From Hyphomonas polymorpha PS728 (GTDB taxonomy: Bacteria; Pseudomonadota; Alphaproteobacteria; Caulobacterales; Hyphomonadaceae): a stretch of DNA of 64,000 nt. Shown here piece by piece: positions 51,561 through 61,352 of this stretch (position 1 is its first letter; each line of letters begins with the position of its first letter). The stretch spans positions 124,001-188,000 of the forward strand of contig NZ_ARYM01000005.1 of NCBI RefSeq assembly GCF_000685315.1. The letters are read 5' to 3'. The notes under the pieces were generated by a model, which was not told the DNA's origin, did not search any database, and worked only from the letters and a program-made list of their open reading frames with translations. A program made the position numbers and the translations under genes.

Positions 51561-54395
51561 ATGAATATCAAACGCATCGGCCTGATTGCTGGCGGCGTTA
51601 TCGCCCTGCTCCTGATCGCCCTCGTGACGGTGCCCTTCCTTGTGCCCAAGGAGGTTTACCGGGCCCAGATCGAACGCGCGGCCACACAGGCGCTGCAACG
51701 CCAGATCTCCCTGACCGGTGATGTAAAAATTTCGATATTTCCGTCGATTGCCGCCAGCGTGGGCGGGGTAACGGTGGCCAATCCGCCTGGATTTGATGGC
51801 CCCTACATGGTCGAAGCCGGTGAACTTCGCGGCTCGGTGCGGTTGATGCCGCTACTCTCCCGCCGGGTTGAGGTAAAGGAACTGGCCTTTGTAGACGCGA
51901 AGGTGTCCCTGCAGAAACTTGCAGATGGACAGACCAACTGGGTCTTCACCCCGGCTGAACAGCCCCAGCCCGCCCCAACGCGGCCGCCGGCAGAGCAGAA
52001 GGGATTCAATGGCGGGGTAGAACAGGCCCGACTGCAGAATGCGTCACTGACTTACCGGGACGCGGGCACCGGCGAATATTATGAGCTGCGCGACCTTGAT
52101 CTGCTGGCCTCGATGGCGTCGACGGACGAGCCCTTCCGGCTGAAAGCGAAGGGGTTCTTTCAGGCCCATCCCTTCGAGATCAATTCGACGATTGATACCA
52201 TCGACGCCCTGACCAAGGAAAGGCCGGCAGATATCAAGGCCGACCTGGAGACGCCGTTCGGCAAGGTCCATTACACAGGATCGGTCAAGCTTGGGACAAT
52301 ACCGGACATCGAGGGACAATTCCGGGCGTCTTCGGACGCGCTTCCGGCCCTTGCCGCGCTCACCGGGGCAGAGGTTCCCTTCGACCTTTCCAAGCTGGGC
52401 AAAATCAATCTGGAAGGCCGCCTGAAAGGCCCTGCCGACGCCCTGGTAGTCGATATCGACAAACTCACCCAGACATCAAACCTCGCCAAGACGAGCTTCT
52501 CCGGACAGCTCAATCTCTCCGAAGCGCTGACCATCTCCGGTGAGTTGAGCCTCGACGCGCCAAGCCTGGCGGAGCTTGCCCGGTTTGCTGCTGTGGAGAT
52601 GCCTCTCAACCTCGCCCCGCTGGGCGGGGCCGATATCAAGGGCAATGTCAGCGGGTCCCTGCTGCAGCCTGATCTCAGCTTCGAGAAGCTGGGCATCAAG
52701 GGCGCCCTCATCAACGCCAACTATACCGGCACCATTCAGCTGGGCGAAGTGCCGTCGCTGAATGGCAGGCTGGACCTTCGCTCTTCCAATGCGGGAGAGC
52801 TGGCGCGCCAGTTGGAGTTTGATCTTCCGGCCTCGACCGCGCTTGGCAAAGTGGAGCTGTCCTCTGCGATCAGCGGGCCCGTGGACGAGCTTGTCCTGAC
52901 CGGGCTGGAACTCACCCAGCAGAGCGACATCCTGACCGCTTCCTATAAGGGGGATGTGGGCCTGGGCGGCGATGGCAGCCTGAAGGGCCAGCTTTCGGCG
53001 GAAAGCGAGCGCTTGCGAGACCTGCTGGCAGCCGCCGAGGTGGAGATGGTGCCAGGCTCTACCCTTCGCAGCTTCAGCGCCAAGGGACTGGCCAGCGGAA
53101 CATTTACGAAAATTGCGCTGACGGGCCTCGACCTCAAACTTGATGACATTACTGCCAATGGCACCGCGGGCATCGACCTCACGGGCGAACGCCCCCGCCT
53201 GACCGGCAATCTCGACATGGGCGCGCTTGACCTGTCCCCCTTCCTCGCGCCCGCCGACCAGAAGCCGCAGCGACAACAGCCGCTGGAAGCCTGGAGCAAG
53301 GACAAGCTTGACCTTGCCGGATTGCAGGCCGCCGATGCGGATCTGAACATCAAGACAAGCAAGCTGACCCTGGGAAGTGTCGTTCTGACTGATGCGGCGC
53401 TGGCCGCCAATCTGAACGCCGGCAAGCTGACAACCGATCTTTCCCAGTTCAAGGCCTTTGGCGGAAACTGGAAAGGTCAGATGGTGGTAGATGCGGGCGG
53501 CCAGATCCCGGCGGTGAACCTTGCAATGGAAGGCAACAGCGTCGCCATTTCCAGCCTGCTGGGAACCCTGGCAGGGTTTGACAAACTAACCGGCACAGGC
53601 GCGTTCAAGGTCAATGCTTCTGCACGCGGCACCTCGATCGACGAGATCATGCGCGGGCTGAACGGAGAGCTCTCGACAAATCTGAATGAAGGCGCGCTCA
53701 AGGGTCTGAACGTCACCCAGATCGTGCGCAGCGCACAGTCGCTGCAACAGGCGTTCACTACCGGCAGCTTGAACAATCTGGACTTCCGCGGCGTTCTTTC
53801 GCCAGCCGCCGAAACCGAGTTCACCACATTTAACACAGTGCTCAGTGTGCAGAATGGCGTCGCCACTGTGGATGTCCTTAAACTGCTGAGCCCGGTGCTC
53901 GGCATCGACGGCAGCGGCAAGATCGACATTGGCGGGCAGTCCTTGGACGTGCGCCTGGCAACGGCCATCGACAAAAGCGGTCAAGGCCAGGGGGCGGTAG
54001 TGCAACTCAACGGCATTCCGGTGCCCGTGCGCCTGTCAGGCAGCTGGGACGCGCTGAAGGTAACGCCGGACTTCTCAGGCGTTCAATCGGCCCTGCAGGC
54101 AGAATTGACCGGGCGCCTGCAACAGGAAGTGAACGACCGGGCGGGCGACGTTGCCGGATCGATCATCGGCAATATCATTGGCGGAAAGCAGCCTGCCGGA
54201 ACGCCGCAGACGACACCCCCTGCTGGCCAGGCAGATGACGAAACACCTGCGGCCCAGGCCCCTGCTCCTACCGTTGAACAACAGCTGGAAGACGCAGCGG
54301 AGAAAGCGGCGCGTGACGCGATCGGTAACCTCTTCGGCCGCCGCGCCGCGCCCAAACCCGCAGAAGACCCCAAGCAGGACGAGAACGGAGAATAA
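51561..54395 (+). CDS. AsmA-family protein
   Basis: 944 residues from ATG 51561. One N-terminal helix (IGLIAGGVIALLLIALVTVPFLV) and a very long beta-rich periplasmic region with repeating SGQLNLSEAL/LSLDAPSLAELARF-type units, ending in the AsmA-C-like segment (LNGELSTNLNEGALKGLNVTQIVR) and a Gln/Ala/Pro-rich tail. AsmA-like proteins bridge inner and outer membranes and help lipid transport or outer-membrane assembly. Monocistronic; a tRNA gene lies divergently upstream and a convergent GGDEF/EAL gene downstream. A longer in-frame start at 51525 exists but has no better ribosome site. Confidence 0.88.
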   Translation: MNIKRIGLIAGGVIALLLIALVTVPFLVPKEVYRAQIERAATQALQRQISLTGDVKISIFPSIAASVGGVTVANPPGFDGPYMVEAGELRGSVRLMPLLSRRVEVKELAFVDAKVSLQKLADGQTNWVFTPAEQPQPAPTRPPAEQKGFNGGVEQARLQNASLTYRDAGTGEYYELRDLDLLASMASTDEPFRLKAKGFFQAHPFEINSTIDTIDALTKERPADIKADLETPFGKVHYTGSVKLGTIPDIEGQFRASSDALPALAALTGAEVPFDLSKLGKINLEGRLKGPADALVVDIDKLTQTSNLAKTSFSGQLNLSEALTISGELSLDAPSLAELARFAAVEMPLNLAPLGGADIKGNVSGSLLQPDLSFEKLGIKGALINANYTGTIQLGEVPSLNGRLDLRSSNAGELARQLEFDLPASTALGKVELSSAISGPVDELVLTGLELTQQSDILTASYKGDVGLGGDGSLKGQLSAESERLRDLLAAAEVEMVPGSTLRSFSAKGLASGTFTKIALTGLDLKLDDITANGTAGIDLTGERPRLTGNLDMGALDLSPFLAPADQKPQRQQPLEAWSKDKLDLAGLQAADADLNIKTSKLTLGSVVLTDAALAANLNAGKLTTDLSQFKAFGGNWKGQMVVDAGGQIPAVNLAMEGNSVAISSLLGTLAGFDKLTGTGAFKVNASARGTSIDEIMRGLNGELSTNLNEGALKGLNVTQIVRSAQSLQQAFTTGSLNNLDFRGVLSPAAETEFTTFNTVLSVQNGVATVDVLKLLSPVLGIDGSGKIDIGGQSLDVRLATAIDKSGQGQGAVVQLNGIPVPVRLSGSWDALKVTPDFSGVQSALQAELTGRLQQEVNDRAGDVAGSIIGNIIGGKQPAGTPQTTPPAGQADDETPAAQAPAPTVEQQLEDAAEKAARDAIGNLFGRRAAPKPAEDPKQDENGE

Positions 54396-54425
54396 GGCGT
54401 GCTGGCTGAGCCCCCAAAAGGGCGC

Positions 54426-56807
54426 TCAGCTGGCCCGGCTTTGCACGGCCGCTTCCAGCGCGTGCGGCGGTGACGTGACCTCGACCGCCTGTCGCAGCGG
54501 CACGATATGAGCGAGCTGCTCCAGCGGGTGGGCACGGCTGAAGAAGAAGCCCTGCAATTCCTCACAACCGAGTTCGCGCAGATATTCCGCCTGAAGCGTG
54601 GTCTCCACCCCTTCTGCGGTACACTGCATACCCAGCGACCGCGCAAGGCTTACCATGGACTGGGTGATCGCCTGGCTGTCGGAGCGGGTTTCGATGTCCC
54701 TGACGAATGTGCGGTCAATCTTGATCCGGTCAAACGGGAACGACCGCAGATAGCTCAGGGACGAGAACCCGGTCCCGAAATCGTCCAGCGCGATGCGTAC
54801 ACCCAGCGAGCGAAGCTGGTGCAGGCGGCGCAGCGTGAACTCGGTATTGCTCATCAGGGCCGTCTCGGTGATCTCGAGTTCCAGCCGGCTGGGGTCCAGC
54901 TTGCTGGCGGCAATTGCGCTGACAATTGTGGTGGTGAGCGAGGCGGAGTGAACCTGCAGGGGTGAGATGTTTACGCAGATGCGGACATGCTCCGGCAGGC
55001 GGGCGGCCTCAGTCAGCGCAGCCCGGATCACCCATTCTCCCATACGGGTTATCAGGCCGTTTTCTTCTGCATGCTCGATGAACTCGCCGGGATAGACCAG
55101 CCCGCGTTCAGGATGCTCCCAACGGAGAAGCGTTTCACAGGCAACCGTTTCGTGCGTCTGCGCGTCAACGATGGGCTGGAAGTGGATCCGCAGCTCGTTG
55201 CGCTCCATGGCGCGCTGCAACTCTTCCTGAATATCCAGCCTGGCCTGAGCCCGTTGCTCGAGTTCGTCCTCGAACATGCACCACTTGGCCTTGCCCAGAT
55301 GCTTGGCCTGATAGAGCGCAAGGTCTGCCTGGCGAAACATGGCCCGGCTGTCGCGGATCGACGGATCAAACAACCGTACACCAATCGAGGCGGAGGAATT
55401 AGCGGTTGATCCCCAGACATCATAAAGCGCGCTCATTTCGGAGGCGAACTGGTCAAGGAAGCTGCGGAGCGCGTCAATGCTTGGCCGCTCTACGACCATT
55501 GCAAATTCATCGCCGCCAAGCCGCGCAACGAGGTCTCCGGGCTCCGACAGCGCGCGGATACGCGAGGCAACCTGGCGCAGCAGCTCGTCTCCTGCCGGGT
55601 GGCCGAGCGTGTCGTTTACCCATTTGAAGCTGTCGAGGTCCATCATCATCAGTGCCCGGCAGGCCGGCGCGACAGGTGGGCGGCGCAGCAGGTTTTCCAG
55701 CTGATCCTGCATCGTGATGCGATTGGGCAGACCGGTAAGGCCATCGAAATGCGCCATGTGCGCAATGCGGTCTTCGATCTTCTTGGATTGAGTCACGTCT
55801 GCCGCAACGCCGCGATAGCCAATGAATTGTCCGTGTTCGACGACAGGCTTGCCGGTCACCGACCACCAACGCAGGTCTCCGTCCGCACCTTTGATCGGAA
55901 CGACCCTATCGCGGAACGGCTGGCGGGCATTGACTGCCTTTTCCAGCGCCCTGCGGGCGTCACCCGAATGAAAGACTTCCGTAAACACCGCGCCGCGGCG
56001 CAACATGTCACTCTTGCTCCAGGCCGCATCGCCTGCCTCGCTGACAATCGGAATTTCCTGCAGCACACCATTCGCATCCGTCTGCCAGAGCGTATCGGAC
56101 GTGCTTTCCTCAAAATCGCGCAGGAGAAGGCCAATCAGCTGTGACTGGTCCTGAATGGCTGCCCGGCCGAGGAACTGTTCCACGAACTGCCGGTGGGTCC
56201 ATGCCACGGCGACCAGCAGAACGATCAGATAATACACCATCAAAATGGAAAGGATGGCATATTTCGGCCCGGTCTGAAGCATCAGCGCCGTCGCCAGGCC
56301 GAGGCCCGTGGGAACGATATAGTAGATCGCTGCAACGGGGATGCGGGACAGCAGGAAACCGCCCGCGAACATCATGCCGGCCGTGATGATGCCCATCACC
56401 ATCTGGCCCTGAACATCAGCCGTTCCAAGCACAACGATGGGCGCCAGCCCCCAGAGCACCCCGTTGCAAATGGCAACACGGGTGAAGTCAGCGATGGCGC
56501 GGCGGTTGCTGCGCTGTTGCGGATCGATCCGGAGGAAATGGCGATATTTGAACCAGGCGCCGATGTTAATGATCAGTCCACAGACAGACCACGCCGCCAG
56601 GAAGTGGATCTGGCCATAGTTCAGGAAAATGCCAAGAATGGCGATGATGTTCAGAACATTCGACAGGATGATCACATTGGTGATCCGGCTCATCGAATTC
56701 ATCTGCTGAGCACGCAACGCGGGCACGTGCTTTTCCGGCACCTCCACACCCTGCAAAAGTTTCCTCAGCGACCAAAGCGTCGCCGAGCCATCCTGGCCAT
56801 GTGGCAT
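54426..56807 (-). CDS. Membrane GGDEF/EAL cyclic-di-GMP protein with PAS domain
   Basis: 793 residues: five or six transmembrane segments (about residues 40-215), a PAS domain (about 235-345), GGDEF (ARLGGDEFAMV intact), then EAL. In the EAL domain the signature is ETLLRW, i.e. EAL is ETL, but the downstream residues ITETAL, DDFGTGFSSL, KIDR and AEGVET are kept, so phosphodiesterase activity is possible. It would make and/or degrade cyclic-di-GMP and so control motility or biofilm. The convergent AsmA gene ends 30 bp away; a GC-rich hairpin around 54405-54430 may end both transcripts. Confidence 0.92.
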   Translation of the reverse strand: MPHGQDGSATLWSLRKLLQGVEVPEKHVPALRAQQMNSMSRITNVIILSNVLNIIAILGIFLNYGQIHFLAAWSVCGLIINIGAWFKYRHFLRIDPQQRSNRRAIADFTRVAICNGVLWGLAPIVVLGTADVQGQMVMGIITAGMMFAGGFLLSRIPVAAIYYIVPTGLGLATALMLQTGPKYAILSILMVYYLIVLLVAVAWTHRQFVEQFLGRAAIQDQSQLIGLLLRDFEESTSDTLWQTDANGVLQEIPIVSEAGDAAWSKSDMLRRGAVFTEVFHSGDARRALEKAVNARQPFRDRVVPIKGADGDLRWWSVTGKPVVEHGQFIGYRGVAADVTQSKKIEDRIAHMAHFDGLTGLPNRITMQDQLENLLRRPPVAPACRALMMMDLDSFKWVNDTLGHPAGDELLRQVASRIRALSEPGDLVARLGGDEFAMVVERPSIDALRSFLDQFASEMSALYDVWGSTANSSASIGVRLFDPSIRDSRAMFRQADLALYQAKHLGKAKWCMFEDELEQRAQARLDIQEELQRAMERNELRIHFQPIVDAQTHETVACETLLRWEHPERGLVYPGEFIEHAEENGLITRMGEWVIRAALTEAARLPEHVRICVNISPLQVHSASLTTTIVSAIAASKLDPSRLELEITETALMSNTEFTLRRLHQLRSLGVRIALDDFGTGFSSLSYLRSFPFDRIKIDRTFVRDIETRSDSQAITQSMVSLARSLGMQCTAEGVETTLQAEYLRELGCEELQGFFFSRAHPLEQLAHIVPLRQAVEVTSPPHALEAAVQSRAS

Positions 56808-56930
56808 TACCCCATCTCCCGCACGCTTTAAGTGTCCCGCCTTCTACTGAACATTGTTACCGCAAGCGGGTTAGCCACTGCCGACCGGGATCGATGAAAT
56901 TTGATCTATCTCCCTGTGGAAATGCGATTG

Positions 56931-58469
56931 TTACGGGGAATTCAGGCCGATCTCACGAAGGAAACCAGCCGCTTCGGAGCGTATCTCAGCGCGTTCCGAA
57001 ACGCTCATCCTGTTTAAGGATTTACAGATCACGGCCATCCGTGGGTTGTTTTTGAAGCGCGCTTCATGGCGGTCGACAAAATCCCAATAGAGAAAATTAA
57101 AAGGGCACGCTTTTTCGCCGGTCCGGCGCTTCACATCGTAGGAGCACCCTTCGCAATAGTCCGACATCTTCGAAATATAGTTGCCGCTGGCCGCATAGGG
57201 CTTGGACGCCATAAGGCCGCCATCGGCGTGCAGCGCCATGCCATGCGTGTTGGGCAGTTCCACCCATTCATAGGCGTCTGCATAGACCAGCAGATACCAT
57301 TCATTAACCTGCGCCGGCGACAGCCCGGCAAGCAGGGCGAAATTGCCGGTAATCATCAGCCGCTGGATATGATGGGCATAGGCATAGCGCCTGGTCTGGC
57401 CGATGGCCTCGGCCATGCAGCGCATGGGGGTCTTTCCGGTCCAATAGAATTCCGGCAGCGGATGATGCGCGTCCAGAGCGTTCATCTCCGCATAGCCAGG
57501 CATCTTGAGCCAGTAGATGCCGCGCACATATTCCCGCCAGCCGATAATCTGCCGGATGAAACCCTCAACAGCGTTGAGCGGCGCCCTGCCCGCTTTCCAT
57601 TCCGCTTCTGCGCGGCGGCAGACATCCAGCGGGTCCAGCAGGCCGCAATTGATGTAGACCGAAAGCAGCGAGTGCCACATCCACGGCTCGCCGCGCGCCA
57701 TGGCGTCCTGCCAGTCGCCAAAACCCGGCAGGATTTCGGCGATGAAATGGTCCCGCGCCGCCTCGGCTCCCGCGCGCGTCGTCGCAAACACCCAGGGCTC
57801 GAGATCGCCGAAATGGTCCGGAACGCGCTCGGCAACCAGCGCCATGACCTCGCGCGTCAGCGCATCGGCCTCGGGCAAGAAACGCGGGGGCGTCACCATG
57901 GATTTGGGAAGGCGCTTGCGGTTTTCGGCGTCGTAATTCCACTGGCCGCCTTCAGGTTGGTCTCCCTCCATCAGCAGACCCGTCTTGCGGCGAACCTCGC
58001 GGTAGAAATACTCCATCCGCAACTGTTTGCGCCCCTTTGCCCAGGCTTCAAACTCCGTCAGCGGCATGATGAAGCGGGTGTCGTCCCGCAGCTCCACAGG
58101 CACAGGCAACAGCGTGCCCCATTGCTCCATATCCTGCAGCAGACGCCACTCTCCGGGCTTTGTGATCACCAGCCTGTCGAGACCTTGCACCTCTTCCAGC
58201 GCGCGGGCGGCTTCAGCCCTGAGCGAGCCCTGATTGTCAGGATCATCCAGGCGGATGTACCGCACCGTGTATCCCGAGGCCGTCAATTCCTTCGCAAAAT
58301 GGCGCATTGCCGCGAAAAGGAAGGCAATCTTCTTCTTGTGATGGCGCACATAGGTCGCCTCCTCCCTCACTTCCGCGATGAGGATAACGTCACATGATTT
58401 GTCGGCATCCCTCAGGGACGAGAGGTCCGGCGACAGCTGGTCGCCGAGCACGAGCCTTAATGTCCCCAC
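56931..58469 (-). CDS. FeS-containing photolyase/cryptochrome (PhrB-like, 6-4 type)
   Basis: 512 residues. It starts GTLRLVLGDQLSPDLSSL and belongs to the iron-sulfur bacterial cryptochrome/photolyase group. The FAD-binding C-terminal half carries NTHGMALHADGG and the Cys ligands of the 4Fe-4S cluster (CGLLDPLDVC region and CEGCSYDVKRRTGEKACPFN). Members repair 6-4 UV photoproducts using light. All four cluster cysteines seem present. Alone on the minus strand between the GGDEF/EAL and DUF6134 genes, 18 bp from the latter. Confidence 0.92.
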   Translation of the reverse strand: MGTLRLVLGDQLSPDLSSLRDADKSCDVILIAEVREEATYVRHHKKKIAFLFAAMRHFAKELTASGYTVRYIRLDDPDNQGSLRAEAARALEEVQGLDRLVITKPGEWRLLQDMEQWGTLLPVPVELRDDTRFIMPLTEFEAWAKGRKQLRMEYFYREVRRKTGLLMEGDQPEGGQWNYDAENRKRLPKSMVTPPRFLPEADALTREVMALVAERVPDHFGDLEPWVFATTRAGAEAARDHFIAEILPGFGDWQDAMARGEPWMWHSLLSVYINCGLLDPLDVCRRAEAEWKAGRAPLNAVEGFIRQIIGWREYVRGIYWLKMPGYAEMNALDAHHPLPEFYWTGKTPMRCMAEAIGQTRRYAYAHHIQRLMITGNFALLAGLSPAQVNEWYLLVYADAYEWVELPNTHGMALHADGGLMASKPYAASGNYISKMSDYCEGCSYDVKRRTGEKACPFNFLYWDFVDRHEARFKNNPRMAVICKSLNRMSVSERAEIRSEAAGFLREIGLNSP

Positions 58470-58487
58470 CCCCAGGCTCCCGGCGCA

Positions 58488-59186
58488 TCAATACATCTGG
58501 TTGAGGACGTACTCGATCTGCTGGCCGCGCGCCTCGAAGGCGAGCTTCACCCACCGGCCCTGATCATCATACCAGAGATCAACGTCCAGATCGGACTCCA
58601 GAAGGTAGCGATTGGCCTCGATCTCGCGCCCGGCGGCGGTAATCGTTTCGCGGCCTTTCGGCGTGACCTTGATGTCGTAGATTTCGCCATCTTCGGTCGA
58701 GAGCAGGTTCCGCGTCTGTGTCTGGGCAAAATTCCAGTGGCTGGCCGGGATCACATTGGTGGGCACCTCGCCGGAAAACAGCGTGCCTTGCACGGCCAAT
58801 GCGTTGCCATTCCGGACAGCTTCCATCGAAGCCCTCTTGCCATCGTCATTGACCTCGCCGGCCACCTCGACGAGTTGGCCTTCCCGCCAGACTTCGCTGG
58901 CGGTGTGATCATAACGGAACACCGTAATCGGGCCGAGGCCGGCCTTCAGGTTGATCTTCGTCTTTGCCACAAGGGCGCCATCGGGGCCCTCATCGAAGGT
59001 AACGAGGTGGGACCCGAACGGGCTGCCCTTGCGCAGAACATCGAAGCGGATCACGTCACCCGGCGCGGGTTGCCAAGCCTGCGTGATGCCTGCGGGCTGC
59101 GGAACGGGGGCGTTATCCGCCGTCGCCGCGCCGCTGAACGGAAAAATCAGGACAGATGCGGACAAAACCAGTCGCTTGACGAGCAT
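58488..59186 (-). CDS. Periplasmic DUF6134-like protein
   Basis: 232 residues with a signal peptide (LVLSASVLIFPFSGAATA). The mature part is beta-rich (GDVIRFDVLRKGSPFGSHLVTF, DVDLWYDDQGRWVKLAFEARG) and fits the DUF6134 family of alphaproteobacterial periplasmic proteins with unknown function. It lies 18 bp upstream of the photolyase gene on the same strand, so the two are probably co-transcribed. Confidence 0.75.
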   Translation of the reverse strand: MLVKRLVLSASVLIFPFSGAATADNAPVPQPAGITQAWQPAPGDVIRFDVLRKGSPFGSHLVTFDEGPDGALVAKTKINLKAGLGPITVFRYDHTASEVWREGQLVEVAGEVNDDGKRASMEAVRNGNALAVQGTLFSGEVPTNVIPASHWNFAQTQTRNLLSTEDGEIYDIKVTPKGRETITAAGREIEANRYLLESDLDVDLWYDDQGRWVKLAFEARGQQIEYVLNQMY

Positions 59187-59496
59187 GTGAGTTATCCTTT
59201 CGCTTGTTTGACCTCTGTACGGCCAGCCAGGCGAAATAGATCAATCTGAGCTGTCTGACCGGAAATGCAGGGGCGGCCAACCTGCGGCCGCGTTCAGGGA
59301 ATTAACCCCGCTGCGGCGAGATGGTTCCACGCCCGCTTAAGGGACATGTGAGTTGACGGCGGGTACCACCAGCCCCTTTTCACCCGCAAACCGGGCATAC
59401 GCCGCGGCAGTTTCGCAGCCCTTGCGGATTGAACGCGCTGACGGCGGCGCGTAGCCTGCATTCAAGCAACCCAGTGTCAGAATCGAGTAACGCCCC
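59187..59496. other. Divergent region between DUF6134 and cysK
   Basis: 310 bp with promoters for both directions. No open reading frame with a ribosome site and no clear operator or riboswitch structure recognised. Confidence 0.5.
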
Positions 59497-60504
59497 ATGA
59501 CCATCCACAGGTCTGTCATCGACCTCATAGGCAACACGCCGCTGCTCCGGCTCAACCGTGTATCGGATGAGACGGGCTGTGAAATTCTCGGCAAGTGCGA
59601 ATTCCTCAATCCCGGCCAATCCGTGAAGGATCGCCCTGCCCTGGGCATCGTCCGGGAAGCGGAAGCTTCCGGCGCGCTGAAGCCTGGCGGGACGATCGTG
59701 GAAGGCACCGCCGGCAATACCGGCATCGGGCTTGCGCTGGTGGGCAAGGCGCTCGGTTACCGGGTGGTGATCGTGATGCCGCGCACACAGAGCCAGGAGA
59801 AGAAGGACGCCATCCGCCTGCTCGGCGCCGAGCTGATCGAGGTGGACGCGGTGCCCTATGCCAACCCGAACAATTATGTGCGCTATTCCGGGCGCCTTGC
59901 CGAGGAGCTGGCCGCGAGCGAACCGAACGGCGCGATCTGGGCCAACCAGTTCGACAACCAGGCCAACCGCCGCGCCCATTACAACACCACAGCGCGGGAA
60001 ATCTGGGATCAGACGCAGGGTCAGGTGAACGGCTTCATCTGCGCAGTCGGTTCCGGCGGGACGCTGGGCGGCATTGCCCTTGGCCTGAAGGAGCGCAATC
60101 CGAAGATCACCATCGGCCTGGCCGATCCCGGCGGCGCAGCGCTCTTTTCCTATTACACCACCGGCGAACTGAAAGCCGAGGGCACCTCCATCACCGAGGG
60201 CATCGGCCAGGGGCGCATCACGGCAAACCTCGAGGGCATCCCAGTCGACAAGGCCTGGCGCATCCATGACGATGAGGCGCTACGCTATCTGTTCGATCTG
60301 GTGGAATATGAAGGGCTGTGCCTTGGCGGCTCAAGCGGCGTCAACGTAGCCGGGGCGGCCCGCCTGGCAAGGGAGCTGGGGCCGGGGCACACCATCGTCA
60401 CGATCCTGTGTGACTACGGCAACCGTTACCAGACCAAGCTCTACAATCCGGAATTCCTGCGCTCCAAGGGCCTGCCGGTTCCGCCATGGATGGAGACGAA
60501 ATGA
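59497..60504 (+). CDS. cysK: Cysteine synthase A
   Basis: 335 residues, PLP-dependent fold type II. PLP-lysine in GQSVKDRPAL, substrate loop EGTAGNTGIGLA (usual TSGNTG is TAGNTG), phosphate loop VGSGGTLGG, and ending GGSSGVNVAGA. It makes cysteine from O-acetylserine and sulfide. Ala in place of Ser in the TSGNT loop is seen in some CysK-like enzymes and may shift substrate preference (cystathionine beta-synthase-like). First gene of a three-gene sulfur operon with ATGA overlaps. Confidence 0.9.
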   Translation: MTIHRSVIDLIGNTPLLRLNRVSDETGCEILGKCEFLNPGQSVKDRPALGIVREAEASGALKPGGTIVEGTAGNTGIGLALVGKALGYRVVIVMPRTQSQEKKDAIRLLGAELIEVDAVPYANPNNYVRYSGRLAEELAASEPNGAIWANQFDNQANRRAHYNTTAREIWDQTQGQVNGFICAVGSGGTLGGIALGLKERNPKITIGLADPGGAALFSYYTTGELKAEGTSITEGIGQGRITANLEGIPVDKAWRIHDDEALRYLFDLVEYEGLCLGGSSGVNVAGAARLARELGPGHTIVTILCDYGNRYQTKLYNPEFLRSKGLPVPPWMETK

Positions 60505-61352
60505 TGAGCGAGCAAGGCGACCCGCTGGTCAGCGCAGACTGGCTGATGACCAACATAACGGCGCCGGATGTGCGCATCGTGGACGCAACCTGGTTTGCCT
60601 CCTGGACCAATCCGGTGGAAACCGGGCGCGAGGCCTGGAAGCGCGGACATATTCCGAAGGCGGTCTATTTCGACATTGACGAGATCGCCGACACCGCCTC
60701 CCCCTACCCGCATATGATGCCCGATGCCGTGAAGTTTTCCTCGCGGGCGCGCAAGCTGGGCCTCGGCGATGGCAGCCGCATTGTGGTGTACGATCAGAAC
60801 CGGTTCTTTGCCTCCGCCCGCGCCTGGTGGATGCTGCGCGTGATGGGGCACAAGGATGTGTATGTGCTCGATGGCGGGCTGCACGCCTGGGTGTCCGAAG
60901 GCGGCGCGCTGGACGACCTGCCCACCCCGCCGGGCGAGCGCCACTTCACCCCGCGCGTACGCAGCGACCTGATCATGGATGCGCGGGATATGGAGCAGCT
61001 CGTCGGCTCTGCCCGCGTCAAGATCATCGATGCCCGCCCGGATGGACGCTTCTTCGGGCGAGATCCCGAGCCGCGCGCCGAGCTGCCCTCGGGCCATATC
61101 CCCGGCAGCATCAATGTGCCGGGCAGCCTGCTCGTCTCCGAAGATGGCCGCATGAAATCGGCCGAAGAGTTGCGCCGCCTGATGCCCGATCCGGGCGCGC
61201 CGACCGTGGCCACCTGTGGCTCCGGCGTAACGGCGGCGATCACGGCGCTGGCACTCGCCCGCCTCGGAAACTGGGATGTGGCTGTCTACGATGGTTCGTG
61301 GACGGAATGGGCGTCTGATCCCTCCCGGCCGATCGTGCGGGGCGCGCCATGA
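60501..61352 (+). CDS. sseA: 3-mercaptopyruvate/thiosulfate sulfurtransferase
   Basis: 283 residues with two rhodanese domains; the second holds the active loop ATCGSGVTA, the CG[S/T]G-type loop characteristic of mercaptopyruvate sulfurtransferases. It transfers sulfur from mercaptopyruvate to thiophilic acceptors. The start overlaps the cysK stop (ATGATG at 60501/60504). Linkage to cysK and metC indicates cysteine/sulfur balance. Confidence 0.92.
   Translation: MMSEQGDPLVSADWLMTNITAPDVRIVDATWFASWTNPVETGREAWKRGHIPKAVYFDIDEIADTASPYPHMMPDAVKFSSRARKLGLGDGSRIVVYDQNRFFASARAWWMLRVMGHKDVYVLDGGLHAWVSEGGALDDLPTPPGERHFTPRVRSDLIMDARDMEQLVGSARVKIIDARPDGRFFGRDPEPRAELPSGHIPGSINVPGSLLVSEDGRMKSAEELRRLMPDPGAPTVATCGSGVTAAITALALARLGNWDVAVYDGSWTEWASDPSRPIVRGAP

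Noticed and set aside
54402-54432. Terminator between AsmA and GGDEF/EAL genes
   Set aside because: Arms of seven bases pair, but the interior is imperfect and no T-run follows; it overlaps the GGDEF/EAL stop. Left as a remark only.
57066-58397. 443-codon plus-strand frame over the photolyase gene
   Set aside because: Antisense shadow; photolyase and FeS motifs are on the other strand.
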